Origin: an uncultured bacterium
Lineage (GTDB): Bacteria > Planctomycetota > UBA1135 > GCA-002686595
NCBI GenBank assembly: GCA_938075305.1
Contig: CALJGV010000019.1
Span: 49,651-113,650, forward strand
Length of the DNA: 64,000 nt
Reading direction: 5' to 3'
The position numbers and the translations under genes were made by a program. The notes under the pieces are model-generated. The model saw nothing but the letters and a program-made list of their open reading frames with translations. It did no database searches and was not told where the DNA came from. Shown here piece after piece: positions 38,801-47,429 of the stretch. How positions within the stretch are numbered: position 1 is the stretch's first letter; each line of letters begins with the position of its first letter.

Positions 38801-39431
38801 TGGCGGCCCAGGCGTTGGCTGAGGCCCGGCCGGCGACCTGGAGCGGCCCGGAGTCGCCGGACCCCTGGACCTCGAGGCCTGTGACCTCGATCACGTCGGC
38901 TCCGGTGACCACCTGCAGGCGCCCGTCGGTGATCAGGAACGGCGGTAGCGCGGGCAGCGTGGCGCTCTCCGACTCCGACCCTCCCTCGCCGAGGGAGGTG
39001 ATGTCGAGCTGGACCACCGGCGCCGTGACTCTGAGCTGGGTGAGGGCGGTGGGGTCGGCGAAGCGGGCGGCGCGCAGCAGGTCGCCGGTGGCGACGAGGG
39101 TGGTCACGCGGGCCTGGCGCAGGGGGCCGTCCGCCTCCAGCGGGCGGATGGCGACGTCCGTGAGCTTCAGCTCCCCGGTCCAGTCGCCCTCGATGGCCGC
39201 CACGGAGACCTCGAAGGGGGTGAAGGCCCGGGTCAGGTCGGGGGTGAAGCGGACCAGGAGCGGGTGGAGCGTCCGGTCCCGGGTGAGGTACAGGGCGGCG
39301 ACCGAGAGGGCGAGGAGCAGCAGGAGGAGCGCCCCACGGCGGAGCCAGCGCCACAGGAACCCCAGCGCACGCCGGTGCGCCGGCCGGCGTCGTGCCTCCG
39401 CCTCCTTGGGTTCCTGCGCTGCTTCTACCAC
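35814..39431 (-). CDS. tamB: TamB-like translocation/assembly module protein
   Basis: A giant AsmA/TamB-type protein of 1205 aa, starting at GTG. A cytoplasmic Arg/Glu-rich stretch precedes one membrane anchor (about residues 32-50, LLLLLLALSVAALYL). Beyond it a long repetitive beta-groove reaches across the periplasm, and the conserved TamB/DUF490 domain occupies about residues 880-1205. Its end (MLVLSGRPPGTARGARAAGQT, SRSGVLTVQATYRLREGLA, GLRLVLRLK) matches the family. In E. coli tamA precedes tamB; here tamB comes first. It spans the envelope and is thought to form a lipid- and protein-passing bridge with TamA. Confidence 0.9.
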   Translation of the reverse strand: MVEAAQEPKEAEARRRPAHRRALGFLWRWLRRGALLLLLLALSVAALYLTRDRTLHPLLVRFTPDLTRAFTPFEVSVAAIEGDWTGELKLTDVAIRPLEADGPLRQARVTTLVATGDLLRAARFADPTALTQLRVTAPVVQLDITSLGEGGSESESATLPALPPFLITDGRLQVVTGADVIEVTGLEVQGSGDSGPLQVAGRASANAWAATVRSSLRLDADALRFEGDLLEGRVQDLELSADRLAGELRGSDLSLSDGRIQVGANRVSLEDVVLALGGPEGLTIGGLVRLDLPRLDELEATLRAVRGEAMDGPQTPAPSFFGAVRGTAALSPSPGQIATGALKLTGEDIVVAGVRLGAVEVELLASDERLEVTALRATDPGRVSIEGRGDLELRSRTLDDVSLSVRMEDPEVFLPGADFIGQLEIDLRLSGPIEAPAGAIRANAARLSIDGESVGSVAVEGTFKGGNLDVTRLNATTDHGELVAGGTVQLPLDGEELAVEVRTLSLSRGAAHMDLAGPTTVRFEGGGVQVEDVRLEGPLGALTVWAQTGGPHGVRVGATAEGFQVDAALDGMLEGSGRVGALDGEVFFQRSPLRAEVNATLSGARIAGVEEPVAARIDATWEGGVLELKEVTASLPHVTLDLSGGAPVDLGDAGGGPLGDGPVRLEARLRVDADALRGDLLGAAIPEDLAEAARRISGAIAADLALSGTWRALTGAGKAVLLNVRYVDADGAPLPGLEDPVSGEIAVVIDDGVTLRPSALALGDLGVADGEVRIDRLLDVIELLENPGAWLDAPLDASGRFACEELGWIADLSPEIREAGGTLTFAGAARGPLRSPTLDGRLTLAGGALRVRDVPAIEDLEFVLAATPARVVIERASFSAGAAPVRLTGAVDLSTPAPTLDVHLSGEEVLLYRSEDAVVRSNIDLGLAGTPGALRLSGEVALVGGRLRSPLEFQNILASGGSRTPEAVRRGLRLPSLGPDSVELDVRVTTADPMKIEGRLTRGRVRADLSLSGDLSHPIPSGQLFVDPLEVALPAGTLRFPTGLIRFDPADPDIPELELIGTTRLAGYDVTVEISGDYDQAVVDFSSYPPLVPDDLVMLVLSGRPPGTARGARAAGQTVALYVARDLVQGWFDSGGFDDSDRESFVDRLEVVSGRDVSRSGVLTVQATYRLREGLARERDAVYLVMERDSFEDYNVGLRLVLRLK

Positions 39432-39518
39432 CTTCGCCAGCGCGCTTGCGCCGGCGCACAGGTTAGCGCCGCCCGGCGCGGCCGGGCGGACTATGGAGGC
39501 GGGGCGTGGGGCTCGGCC

Positions 39519-41345
39519 TCAGGAGACCCGGGCGCCGGTGTCGCGCCGCGGGGCGCGGATGGACTCCACCAGCGCGGTCACCTCGGCAGGCGGGGCGGGC
39601 GTGAGGAGCGTGACGCCGACCGTCACCGCGGTGTTCACCAGTACGCCGAGGGCTCCGATGCCCTCAGGGGAGATGCCGAACCACAGCTCGTCCTTCGTGC
39701 CCCCGAGGAACTTGAAGTAGACGATGTAGGAAATCGTGAAGCCCAGGCCGGCGATCATCCCCAGCACGGCGCCTGCTCGATTGGTCCGCTTCCAGAAGAT
39801 GCCGAGCACGATGGCGGGGAAGAAGGAGGAGGCCGCGAGCCCGAAGGCGAAGGCCACCACCTGGGCCACGAAGCCCGGCGGGTGGATGCCGAGGATGCCA
39901 GCCACGACCACCGCGACGGCGGCAGCGCTGCGGGCGGCGATGAGCTCGCCACGCTCGGAGAGGTTCCGGGCGAAGCCCCGCTTGAGGAGGTCGTGGCTCA
40001 CCGCGGAGGAGACCACGAGCAGCAGCCCTGCGGCGGTGGAGAGGGCCGCGGCGAGGCCGCCGGCGGCGACGAGCGCGATGACCCAGTTGGGCAGCGCCGC
40101 GATCTCCGGGGCGGCGAGGACCATGATGTCCCGGTCGACGTACAGCTCGTTCTCGTTGGCGGAGGGCGGGTTCTGGAGCAGCCGCTCACCGTGCTCCCCT
40201 CGCCCGAGCGGGTCGCCGGGGGCCTGGGTGAAGATCGGCATCACCTTGGCCTGGCCAGGCAGGGCCTCGAAGGCGGGGCCGGGGCGGTACTGGACGCGGC
40301 CGTCGGCGTTCTTGTCGACCCAGGCGATCAGGTCGGTGTCCTCCCAGTTCTTGAACCACTCCGGCAGGGGGGTCTCACCCTCCCTGGCCGCGGTCGCGCG
40401 GTAGGGGGCACCCTCCACGGACTCGATCAGGTTGGTACGGGAGAAGGCAGCGACGGCCGGGGCGGCCGTGTAGAGGATCGCGATGAACAGCAGCGCCCAG
40501 AAGGCGGACACCCTGGCGTCACGCACCCGCGGCACCGTGTAGAAGCGGACGATGACGTGGGGGAGGCCCGCGGTGCCGACCATCAGCGCCATGGTGATAC
40601 AGAACACGTCCAGCGTGGATTTGCTCCCGCTGGTGTACGCGTCGAACCCGAGCTCCGCGTGCAGCCCGTCGAGCTTGGCGAGGAGCGAGGTGCCAGTGCC
40701 CACGGCGTCGCCGCCGAAGCCGAGCTGGGGGATCACGTCCCCCGTGCTGACGATCGAGAGGAAGATCGCGGGGACGAGGAAGGCCGTGATGAGGACGCAG
40801 TACTGGGCGACCTGGGTGTAGGTGATGCCCTTCATCCCTCCGAGGACCGCGTACAGGAAGACGATGGCCATCCCGATGATCACACCGGTGTTGACGGGTA
40901 CCTCGAGGAAGCGGGAGAACACCACGCCGACCCCGCGCATCTGGCCCGCGACGTAGGTGAACGAGACGAACAGCGCCGCGACCACGGCCACCAGGCGGGC
41001 GGTTCGGCTGTAGTAGCGGTCGCCGATGAAGTCGGGGACCGTGAACTTCCCGAAGCGGCGCAGGTACGGGGCGAGGAGCAGCGCGAGGAGCACGTACCCG
41101 CCGGTCCAGCCCATCAGGTAGACCGAGCCGTCGTAGCCCGTGAACGAGATGATCCCCGCCATGGAAAGGAACGACGCGGCGGACATCCAGTCGGCCGCGG
41201 TGGCCATGCCGTTGGCGAGCGGAGGGACGCCCCCGCCGGCCACGTAGAACTCGTTCGTGGAGCCCGCCCGCGATCGCAGGGCAATGTAGATGTAGAGGGC
41301 GAAGGTGGCGCCCACGAGGAGGTAGGTCCAGGACTGGACGGTCAT
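39519..41345 (-). CDS. Sodium:solute symporter, VC_2705/ActP-like
   Basis: Inner-membrane SSS-family permease of 608 aa with about 13 spans. Family stretches are FYVAGGGVPPLANGMATAADWMSAASFLSMAG, GMAIVFLYAVLGGMKGITYTQ-like segments and ALSTAAGLLLVVSSAVSHDLL. A large soluble insertion (about residues 315-405, GETPLPEWFKNWEDTDLI) separates spans and is common in the VC_2705 subgroup. That subgroup pairs with a small DUF4212 subunit, which is the next gene upstream, with four bases of overlap. The substrate is likely acetate or a similar short organic acid; not proven here. Confidence 0.88.
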   Translation of the reverse strand: MTVQSWTYLLVGATFALYIYIALRSRAGSTNEFYVAGGGVPPLANGMATAADWMSAASFLSMAGIISFTGYDGSVYLMGWTGGYVLLALLLAPYLRRFGKFTVPDFIGDRYYSRTARLVAVVAALFVSFTYVAGQMRGVGVVFSRFLEVPVNTGVIIGMAIVFLYAVLGGMKGITYTQVAQYCVLITAFLVPAIFLSIVSTGDVIPQLGFGGDAVGTGTSLLAKLDGLHAELGFDAYTSGSKSTLDVFCITMALMVGTAGLPHVIVRFYTVPRVRDARVSAFWALLFIAILYTAAPAVAAFSRTNLIESVEGAPYRATAAREGETPLPEWFKNWEDTDLIAWVDKNADGRVQYRPGPAFEALPGQAKVMPIFTQAPGDPLGRGEHGERLLQNPPSANENELYVDRDIMVLAAPEIAALPNWVIALVAAGGLAAALSTAAGLLLVVSSAVSHDLLKRGFARNLSERGELIAARSAAAVAVVVAGILGIHPPGFVAQVVAFAFGLAASSFFPAIVLGIFWKRTNRAGAVLGMIAGLGFTISYIVYFKFLGGTKDELWFGISPEGIGALGVLVNTAVTVGVTLLTPAPPAEVTALVESIRAPRRDTGARVS

Positions 41346-41659
41346 CGGGAGCCCCCCTGCCCGTGGATCGACTCGCGGTCAGCGTCCAGCTCCGCGTCGA
41401 TCCGCGATGCAAGCAGGACGTAGACCCCGATCAGCCCGACGAAGATCACGATGGCGCCCTGCTGGGCGAACCAGAACCCGAGGGGGAAGCCGGTCCCCGG
41501 GAGCGTGAACTGGTCCAGGGTCTCGCGCAGCAGGATGCCGCAGCCGAAGGAGACGGTGAACCAGATGGAGAGCAGGACGGCGATCAGCCGCAGGCTCCGC
41601 TGCCAGTGCCGCGAGCAGGCCGCGCGGTCACTCTCCTCTTCCGTGGGGTGGTCGCTCAT
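41342..41659 (-). CDS. DUF4212 small symporter subunit
   Basis: A 105-aa membrane protein with two spans (LIAVLLSIWFTVSFGCGILL and GFWFAQQGAIVIFVGLIGVYVLLASRIDAE). I start it at ATG 41659 (MSDHPTEEESDR); the open frame extends 47 codons upstream into sequence that looks non-coding. DUF4212 proteins are the obligate partner of SSS permeases of the VC_2705 type, and its ATGA overlap with the permease supports coupled translation. Confidence 0.9.
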   Translation of the reverse strand: MSDHPTEEESDRAACSRHWQRSLRLIAVLLSIWFTVSFGCGILLRETLDQFTLPGTGFPLGFWFAQQGAIVIFVGLIGVYVLLASRIDAELDADRESIHGQGGSR

Positions 41660-41945
41660 GGATGGAGTGTAGGAAGCGGGCTCGCCCTGGCCGCGCTTCT
41701 CTACGGGGTGGCCTATCCCGTCGCCTCGGTTGCCTCGCGCTCCGGTCGGTGCCTGGGCGTTCGTCGCTCGTCTCGCTCGGGGAGGCTCGGGACAAGTCAC
41801 AGGACACGAATGCCTTACAGCCGCCCCCGCCGGGTTGGCCTCAGCCCCATAGACTCAAGGAGCGGGCGCCGCAGGCGCTCGCTCCCGGCTTGTCCCCCCC
41901 GAGCCGCTCCCTCGAGCCGTCGCCTTCCCCCCCCGGGCCGCGCCT

Positions 41946-44927
41946 ATGACCTCCAATCGCCTCCTCCGTCCCGGCGCGCTGCTGCTCGTCGCCCCCCTCT
42001 TCGGCGCGTCGTTCGCTGTTGCTCAGGAGGCTTCCGCGCCTGACCCTTTGGACCTGGAGTCGTTCCAGTGGCGGCCGCTCGGCCCCACCGGGTTCGGGGG
42101 TCGAATCGTGGACCTTGCATCCCACCCGGACCGGCCGCGCAGTCTGTGGGTGGCGAGCGCGTCAGGGGGGCTCTGGGTCACCGGGGACCACGGCACCAGC
42201 TGGCGCTGCCTGTTCGAGCGGGAGGGCACGATCTCCATCGGCGATGTGGCCGTGGATCCATCGAACCCGGACGTGATCTGGGTCGGGACGGGCGAGGCCA
42301 ACAACCAGCGGAGCTCTTACTGGGGGGATGGGGTCTATAAGTCCACGGACGGGGGGGAGACCTGGGCCAACGTGGGCCTCGGCGACTCACACCACATCGG
42401 GCGCATCGTCATCGATCCCTCCAACCCCGACCACGTGCTCGTCGCGGCCCTCGGCCACCTCTACACGCCGAACGAGGAGCGCGGGCTGTACCGGACCACG
42501 GATGGCGGCGCGACGTGGAGCTGTGTGCTCCACGTGAGCGAGGAAGTCGGCGTCGTGGACGTGGCCATCGACGCCGCGGACCCGCGCTTCGTCTACGCGG
42601 CGTCCTACGAGCGTCGTCGTCGGGCCTGGGACTTCGACGGGAACGGACCCGGGTCAGGGATCTGGCGCTCGGAGGACGGGGGCGCCAGCTTCGAGCGGTG
42701 CGGCAGCGGGCTCCCCGAGGGCGACATCGGCCGGATCGGCCTCGACGTCTTCCCTGGGAGCGGCGAGGTCATCGCGACGGTGGCCAACCAGAACGTCGAG
42801 GTGGAGGTGCGCGAGGCGCGCCCGGCCCTTGAGGCGGAGTGGAAGGACGGCGCCCTCGTCGTAACCGACGTCGAGCGCAGGGGGGGGGCCCGCGAGGCGG
42901 GGCTGCGCCGCGGCGATGTCATCCGGCGGGTGGGCGACCGCGCTATTGACTCCGGGTTCCAGTGGCTCAAGGTCCTGGCGCTCGTCGACAAGGAGGACGA
43001 GGCCGCGGGCGAGACGGTCGAGGTCACCTACGAGCGCGGCGGTGAGACCCGCACGACGAGCGCACCGCTGGTCGACCTCCTGATCTTTCAGCAGGCACCT
43101 CGAGAACGTCAGATCGGGGGCGAGGTCTATCGGTCCTCGGACCGCGGCGCCACCTGGGTCAAGGTGAACGAGAAGCCCGCCGGCGGAAGCCCGGCCTATT
43201 ACTACGGTCAGGTCCGGTTCGACCCGACGGACGACCAGCGCGCTTACATGTGCAGCGTCCCGCTCTACCGCACCGAGGACGGCGGGGCGACCTGGGACCG
43301 GATCGCTGGATCGGTCCACGTGGACCACCACGCGGTGCTGGTCGACGCGGCGGACCCCAACAAGATCTGGCTCGGGAACGACGGCGGGCTGCACGTGTCC
43401 TATGACCGCGGCGACAGCTGGCAGCACATCAACAACCTGCCCATCTCCCAGTTCTATGCGGTGGGCCTCGACATGTCGGAGCCCTTCCGCGTCTACGGCG
43501 GAACCCAGGACAACGGGACGTGGGGGGGGCCGAGCACCTCCCGAGACCCCAGGGGGATTCACCCCTCCGAGTGGGACTACGTGGGGGGCGGCGACGGGTT
43601 CTACGCCCAGATCGACCCCCGTGATCCCAGCACGGTCTACGGCGAGTCGCAGTTCGGCGCGATCTATCGTCGCAACATGGTCACTGGGACCTCGGTGGGC
43701 ATTCGTCCGCCGAAGCCCGAGGGGGCGGAGGAGTCGGCGCTGCGCTTCAACTGGAACTCGCCGATCCTGATCTCGGCGCACAACCCGGAGATCATCTACT
43801 TCGGCGGCAACCGGCTCTTCAAGTCGTTCGATCGGGGGGACAGCTGGCCCGTCCACAGCCCGGACCTCACCTCCAACGACGCCGCGAAGATCGCCGGCAA
43901 CGTGCCCCACTGCACGATCACCACGATCGCCGAGTCCTCCATCGACCCCGGGCTGCTGCTCGTGGGTACCGATGACGGTCTCGTCCAGATGTCGAGCGAC
44001 GGCGGGTACGGGTGGTCCAACCTGACCGGTCAGTTCCCCGGGCTCCCCTCGAACTGGTGGGTGAGCCGCGTGACCCTCTCTGCCCACGACCGAGGGCGCG
44101 CCTACGCGAGCTTCACCGGGTACCGGGAGGACGACTTCCGGCCCCTGGTCTATGCCACCGATGAGCTAGGCAGCGGGAAGAGCTGGCGGCTCATCAGCGC
44201 GGGGCTCGAGGCCGGCGGGCCCGTGAACGACGTCATCGAGGACCCCTCGAATGCCGAGGTCCTCTTCGTGGGGACGGAGCTCGGCGCGTACATGAGCTGG
44301 GACCGGGGAGCGAGCTGGGCGCCGCTCCAGGGGGCCCTCCCCCGGGTCGCGGTCCACGACCTGGCCCTCCATGACCGCGACGGTGTGCTCGTCGCGGCCA
44401 CCCACGGGCGGGGCTTCTGGGCCCTCGACGTGGACGGCCTCCGTGGGGTGACGCCAGAGGCGCTCGCCGCCCCCTGCCACCTGCTTCCGGTGGGGGACCT
44501 GACGCGCTGGGCGCGCCGTTCGGCCGTGGGCGGCTACGGCGGCGGGGACTCCACGTGGCGCGGACAGAACGAGCCCAGTGACCTCTCCCTCTGGGTCCAT
44601 CGGGGCGAGGGAGAGCGGGAACTCGCGGTGGAGATTCGCGGTCCCCGTGACGAGCCGGTCGCGCTCATCGGGGTGCCGGCCGAGCCGGGGATGCACGACC
44701 TTCGCTGGGACGGAGCGCTGGACCGGAAGCTCACGGAGCGGCGCGGTCGCGCCCCCGAGGGCGCCTACGTCGCGCAGCTCGTGGGGATCGCGGGTGGCGA
44801 CGACGAGGCCCGAGAGATGATCGGCGAGCCGCGAGCCTTCCTGGTCCGGCGGGACCCGATGCTGGATGGCGCCACCCCGGCGGAGATGGCCGCAGAGGAC
44901 TCCGCGGGCTCCACCGTGGGCGACTAG
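41946..44927 (+). CDS. Secreted BNR/sortilin-type beta-propeller protein with inserted PDZ domain
   Basis: A 993-aa exported protein with a signal peptide ending in SFAVAQ. Many Asp-box repeats (SxDxGxTW), such as KSTDGGETW, RTTDGGATW, RSEDGGASF, RSSDRGATW, RTEDGGATW and KSFDRGDSW, build two seven-bladed propellers, as in sortilin/VPS10 proteins and xyloglucanases. Inside the first propeller, at about residues 288-378, sits a PDZ-like domain (REAGLRRGDVIRRVGDRAI). The last 150 residues contain a FlgD/Ig-like part (GMHDLRWDGAL). It could bind or process glycans or proteins at the surface; no enzymatic residue can be assigned. It ends four bases into the convergent DUF6807 gene. Confidence 0.85.
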   Translation: MTSNRLLRPGALLLVAPLFGASFAVAQEASAPDPLDLESFQWRPLGPTGFGGRIVDLASHPDRPRSLWVASASGGLWVTGDHGTSWRCLFEREGTISIGDVAVDPSNPDVIWVGTGEANNQRSSYWGDGVYKSTDGGETWANVGLGDSHHIGRIVIDPSNPDHVLVAALGHLYTPNEERGLYRTTDGGATWSCVLHVSEEVGVVDVAIDAADPRFVYAASYERRRRAWDFDGNGPGSGIWRSEDGGASFERCGSGLPEGDIGRIGLDVFPGSGEVIATVANQNVEVEVREARPALEAEWKDGALVVTDVERRGGAREAGLRRGDVIRRVGDRAIDSGFQWLKVLALVDKEDEAAGETVEVTYERGGETRTTSAPLVDLLIFQQAPRERQIGGEVYRSSDRGATWVKVNEKPAGGSPAYYYGQVRFDPTDDQRAYMCSVPLYRTEDGGATWDRIAGSVHVDHHAVLVDAADPNKIWLGNDGGLHVSYDRGDSWQHINNLPISQFYAVGLDMSEPFRVYGGTQDNGTWGGPSTSRDPRGIHPSEWDYVGGGDGFYAQIDPRDPSTVYGESQFGAIYRRNMVTGTSVGIRPPKPEGAEESALRFNWNSPILISAHNPEIIYFGGNRLFKSFDRGDSWPVHSPDLTSNDAAKIAGNVPHCTITTIAESSIDPGLLLVGTDDGLVQMSSDGGYGWSNLTGQFPGLPSNWWVSRVTLSAHDRGRAYASFTGYREDDFRPLVYATDELGSGKSWRLISAGLEAGGPVNDVIEDPSNAEVLFVGTELGAYMSWDRGASWAPLQGALPRVAVHDLALHDRDGVLVAATHGRGFWALDVDGLRGVTPEALAAPCHLLPVGDLTRWARRSAVGGYGGGDSTWRGQNEPSDLSLWVHRGEGERELAVEIRGPRDEPVALIGVPAEPGMHDLRWDGALDRKLTERRGRAPEGAYVAQLVGIAGGDDEAREMIGEPRAFLVRRDPMLDGATPAEMAAEDSAGSTVGD

Positions 44928-45949
44928 GGGAGGACGCCCGTGGCGGCGGGTGACCCTCCGCCAGGTTGCGCGTATTCGGCCCAGAGCGCGTCGACCTCCA
45001 TGAACGAGAGGGCGGCGGGTGCGACCACGATTCGATAGCGCAGGCGGACGCCGCCGTGGCTGTCCACGATCACGGGTTCGTCATCGTCGGGGTCCTCGGT
45101 GAACGCCCCGTTCGCGAAGGGATTGGCGGCCACCAGGCCGTACGGCCGGACCTGCCAGCGGGTCGGATGCCCGGCGTTGCGTGGGTCCTCAAGGATGCAG
45201 ACGGTCGCCACCTCTCCCGAGACCGCCGCGCAGGTCGAGGCGATCCAGCGCGCGCGCTGGCCCCACAGGTCGCTGCCCGTCGCGCCCGTGGATCCGAACG
45301 TGCGGGCGCCGGCTGACGAGCGGAAGGGGTCCGCGAGGCGCGTCGCGAAGAAGCCCTCCTTGACGTCGCCGAAGACCAGCCCCTTCGCGGAGGCCGTGAG
45401 GGAAATGTCGAAGTCCACGAGGTGGAGCGGCCCCTCGACCTGGAATCGGACCCGGCGCTGCTCACCGCAGATCCTGGCGCCTGCGCTGTTCGTCCATTCG
45501 ACCTGGGCGATGAGGGACGCGGAGGAGTCGGACTCGATTCGAAGGACCTGCTCGCGCACCACGCCGCCGCCTCTGCCGTACCAAAGGTCGTCTCCGTCCA
45601 TGGCGCCATGGCCGAACCAGGCACCGGTCTGCTCGGGGTGGTCCACGGACTCTCCGGCGCGTGGCTCCACGGGGAACCCGCGGAGCACGTCGATCCCGTT
45701 GGAGGAGCGCAGCCGGCTCATGGACATACGTTCCCTGAACCCGACCCGCGCCCGGGCCAACAGGTCGCTCCCGGCGAAGACCGTGATGGATTCACGGTCA
45801 CTCTTGGCCGAGAGCGGACGCGGGGCCGCCGCGGGCTGCGTGGACTGGCACCCGGCCATCAGCGCGAGCAGCGCGGTCAGGCCAAGGTGACGCCGTTCCC
45901 GTCGGTACGGTCGGTGTGTGAGTTCGGTGAACCGTGCGGGTGCTTGCAT
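44924..45949 (-). CDS. DUF6807/PmoA-like lipoprotein
   Basis: A 341-aa exported lipoprotein, starting at MQAPARFTE so that the lipobox LMAGC falls at about residue 32. The open frame begins 40 codons earlier, but that extension lacks coding character. The mature part matches the DUF6807 family, mis-named 'PmoA' and common in planctomycetes: WFGHGAMDGDDLWYG, then the FGDVKEGFF-type motif, then DPRNAGHPTRWQVRPYGLVAANPF. These are beta-sandwich proteins often found near glycan-degradation genes. It could be a carbohydrate-related surface protein. Confidence 0.7.
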   Translation of the reverse strand: MQAPARFTELTHRPYRRERRHLGLTALLALMAGCQSTQPAAAPRPLSAKSDRESITVFAGSDLLARARVGFRERMSMSRLRSSNGIDVLRGFPVEPRAGESVDHPEQTGAWFGHGAMDGDDLWYGRGGGVVREQVLRIESDSSASLIAQVEWTNSAGARICGEQRRVRFQVEGPLHLVDFDISLTASAKGLVFGDVKEGFFATRLADPFRSSAGARTFGSTGATGSDLWGQRARWIASTCAAVSGEVATVCILEDPRNAGHPTRWQVRPYGLVAANPFANGAFTEDPDDDEPVIVDSHGGVRLRYRIVVAPAALSFMEVDALWAEYAQPGGGSPAATGVLP

Positions 45950-46102
45950 CTCTACTTCGAGGCCTCCCGAACAACGTGGTGAGAGAGGAACTCCGGGCCA
46001 CGTCGCTCGCCACGCCCATCTCAAAAACCCCTCGCGGACCCCATTTCCGGTCCGCCGATCTTGCCTCAAATCCGGGCCGCCTCAAGGCCTTTCGAACCAG
46101 CA

Positions 46103-47053
46103 ATGAAACTCACCTTCGCCCTCACTGGCTTCGCGCTCGCTGCCGCCAGCTTCGCCTCCACCGGCGCCGACGACACTCCCTGCTCCAAGACCTGCAGCTC
46201 GACCCCGCGGGCCGCCCTCGCCTCCAACGCCGTGGACGACATCGTCACCACCGCGGTCAAGGCCGGGAGCTTCAAGACGCTCGCCACCGCCTTGAAGAGC
46301 GCTGAGCTCATCGGTGCGCTCCAGGGAGAGGGCCCCTTCACGGTCTTCGCGCCCACCGACGCCGCCTTCGCCAAGCTGCCGAAGGGCACCGTGGAGTCCC
46401 TCCTCGAGGAGAAGAACCGGGGTGCACTCACCAGCATCCTCACCTACCACGTGGTCGCCGGCGACGTTCGCTCCAAGCAGATCGTCAAGGACAAGCTCAC
46501 CACGGCCACCACCCTCAACGGCCAGCGCCTCGACATCGCGATCGATGAGGGCTCCGTGACCATCGACGGGGCCACCGTCGTGACGGCGGACATCGTGTGC
46601 TCGAACGGCGTGATCCACGTCATCGACACGGTCATGCTCCCCGAGTCCAAGAACCTCGCCGAGGTCGCCACGGGCGCAGGCTCCTTCGGGACGCTCCTCG
46701 CCGCGGCCAAGGCCGCGGGCCTGGTGGACGCCCTCACCAAGGGTGGCCCCTTCACCGTCTTCGCACCCACGGATGAGGCCTTCGCCAAGCTGCCCGAGGG
46801 CACGGTGGCCACGCTCCTCAAGCCGGAGAACAAGGCGCGCCTCGCCGCCATCCTCAAGCACCACATCGTCTCCGGGCGCGTCTACGCCGACCAGGCGGCC
46901 AAGCTCGACAAGGCTCCGACCATCGGCGGCACCGAGCTCGCGGTCGCCATCAACAAGGACGGCGCCAAGATCGGCAACGCCAACATCATCGCCACGGACG
47001 TGGAGGCCTCCAACGGTGTCATCCACGTGATCGACGCCGTCCTGCTCCCCTGA
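46103..47053 (+). CDS. Secreted protein with two fasciclin domains
   Basis: A 316-aa exported protein. I start it at ATG 46103 so that the signal peptide MKLTFALTGFALAAASFAS is complete; the upstream frame adds only a non-signal leader. Two FAS1 domains follow, about residues 45-180 and 186-316. Each has the paired signatures of the family: GPFTVFAPTDAAFAKLPKGT with SNGVIHVIDTVMLP in the first, and GPFTVFAPTDEAFAKLPEGT with SNGVIHVIDAVLLP in the second. Such proteins mediate adhesion to surfaces or matrix. A strong terminator lies 20 bases after the stop codon. Confidence 0.95.
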   Translation: MKLTFALTGFALAAASFASTGADDTPCSKTCSSTPRAALASNAVDDIVTTAVKAGSFKTLATALKSAELIGALQGEGPFTVFAPTDAAFAKLPKGTVESLLEEKNRGALTSILTYHVVAGDVRSKQIVKDKLTTATTLNGQRLDIAIDEGSVTIDGATVVTADIVCSNGVIHVIDTVMLPESKNLAEVATGAGSFGTLLAAAKAAGLVDALTKGGPFTVFAPTDEAFAKLPEGTVATLLKPENKARLAAILKHHIVSGRVYADQAAKLDKAPTIGGTELAVAINKDGAKIGNANIIATDVEASNGVIHVIDAVLLP

Positions 47054-47072
47054 GCCGAGGGTCCTCTCACAG

Positions 47073-47108
47073 ATGGCCGGCGATCCTCGGATCGCCGGCC
47101 ATTTTTTT
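47073..47108 (+). terminator. Rho-independent terminator after the fasciclin gene
   Basis: A perfect 13-bp stem, ATGGCCGGCGATC (47073-47085) with GATCGCCGGCCAT (47090-47102), around a four-base loop CTCG. It is followed directly by a run of seven T. It sits 20 bases after the stop codon, and is the clearest intrinsic terminator in the window. Confidence 0.93.
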
Positions 47109-47429
47109 CTTGCTGGACTTGGCGTCGCCCGCATCCGGTCGCCGGTGAGGCCCGAAATGTGGGTCGTAAGGAGTAACGAACTGGCTGGGGTCCAGCGCCC
47201 GGCGCCCGATGGGCGGCGGTTGTAGGCACCAGGCATGTCCCCGGGAAGGGACCCAGGCGCCGGACCTCAGTAGGGGCTCGGCGCCTCTTCTTTGGCCCGA
47301 GCCTGCCCTGGTGTGCGGCTCAATGTCCCAGCCGTCCTGCTTCACCCAGGCGGCCGCCATGGGCTCCTTCCACCGGGTGCAATGCCCGAGGCGCGGCTCA
47401 GGATCGGCGACCCGGACCGTGTGGCGGGC
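47109..47429. other. Intergenic stretch without a confident gene
   Basis: About 320 bases between the fasciclin terminator and the end of the convergent coiled-coil gene. A 97-codon open frame on the minus strand (47360 to 47067) has an AAGGAG three bases before its ATG. However, it reads through the terminator hairpin and its composition looks random, so I do not call it. I see no tRNA, riboswitch or repeat here. Confidence 0.5.

Noticed and set aside
36748..39720. 990-codon plus-strand open frame opposite tamB
   Set aside because: Ser/Arg/Pro-rich antisense shadow. The minus-strand frame has the TamB domain and membrane anchor.
47067..47360. Minus-strand open frame of 97 codons with an AAGGAG before its ATG
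   Set aside because: It runs through the fasciclin terminator, has random-looking composition and no recognisable features.
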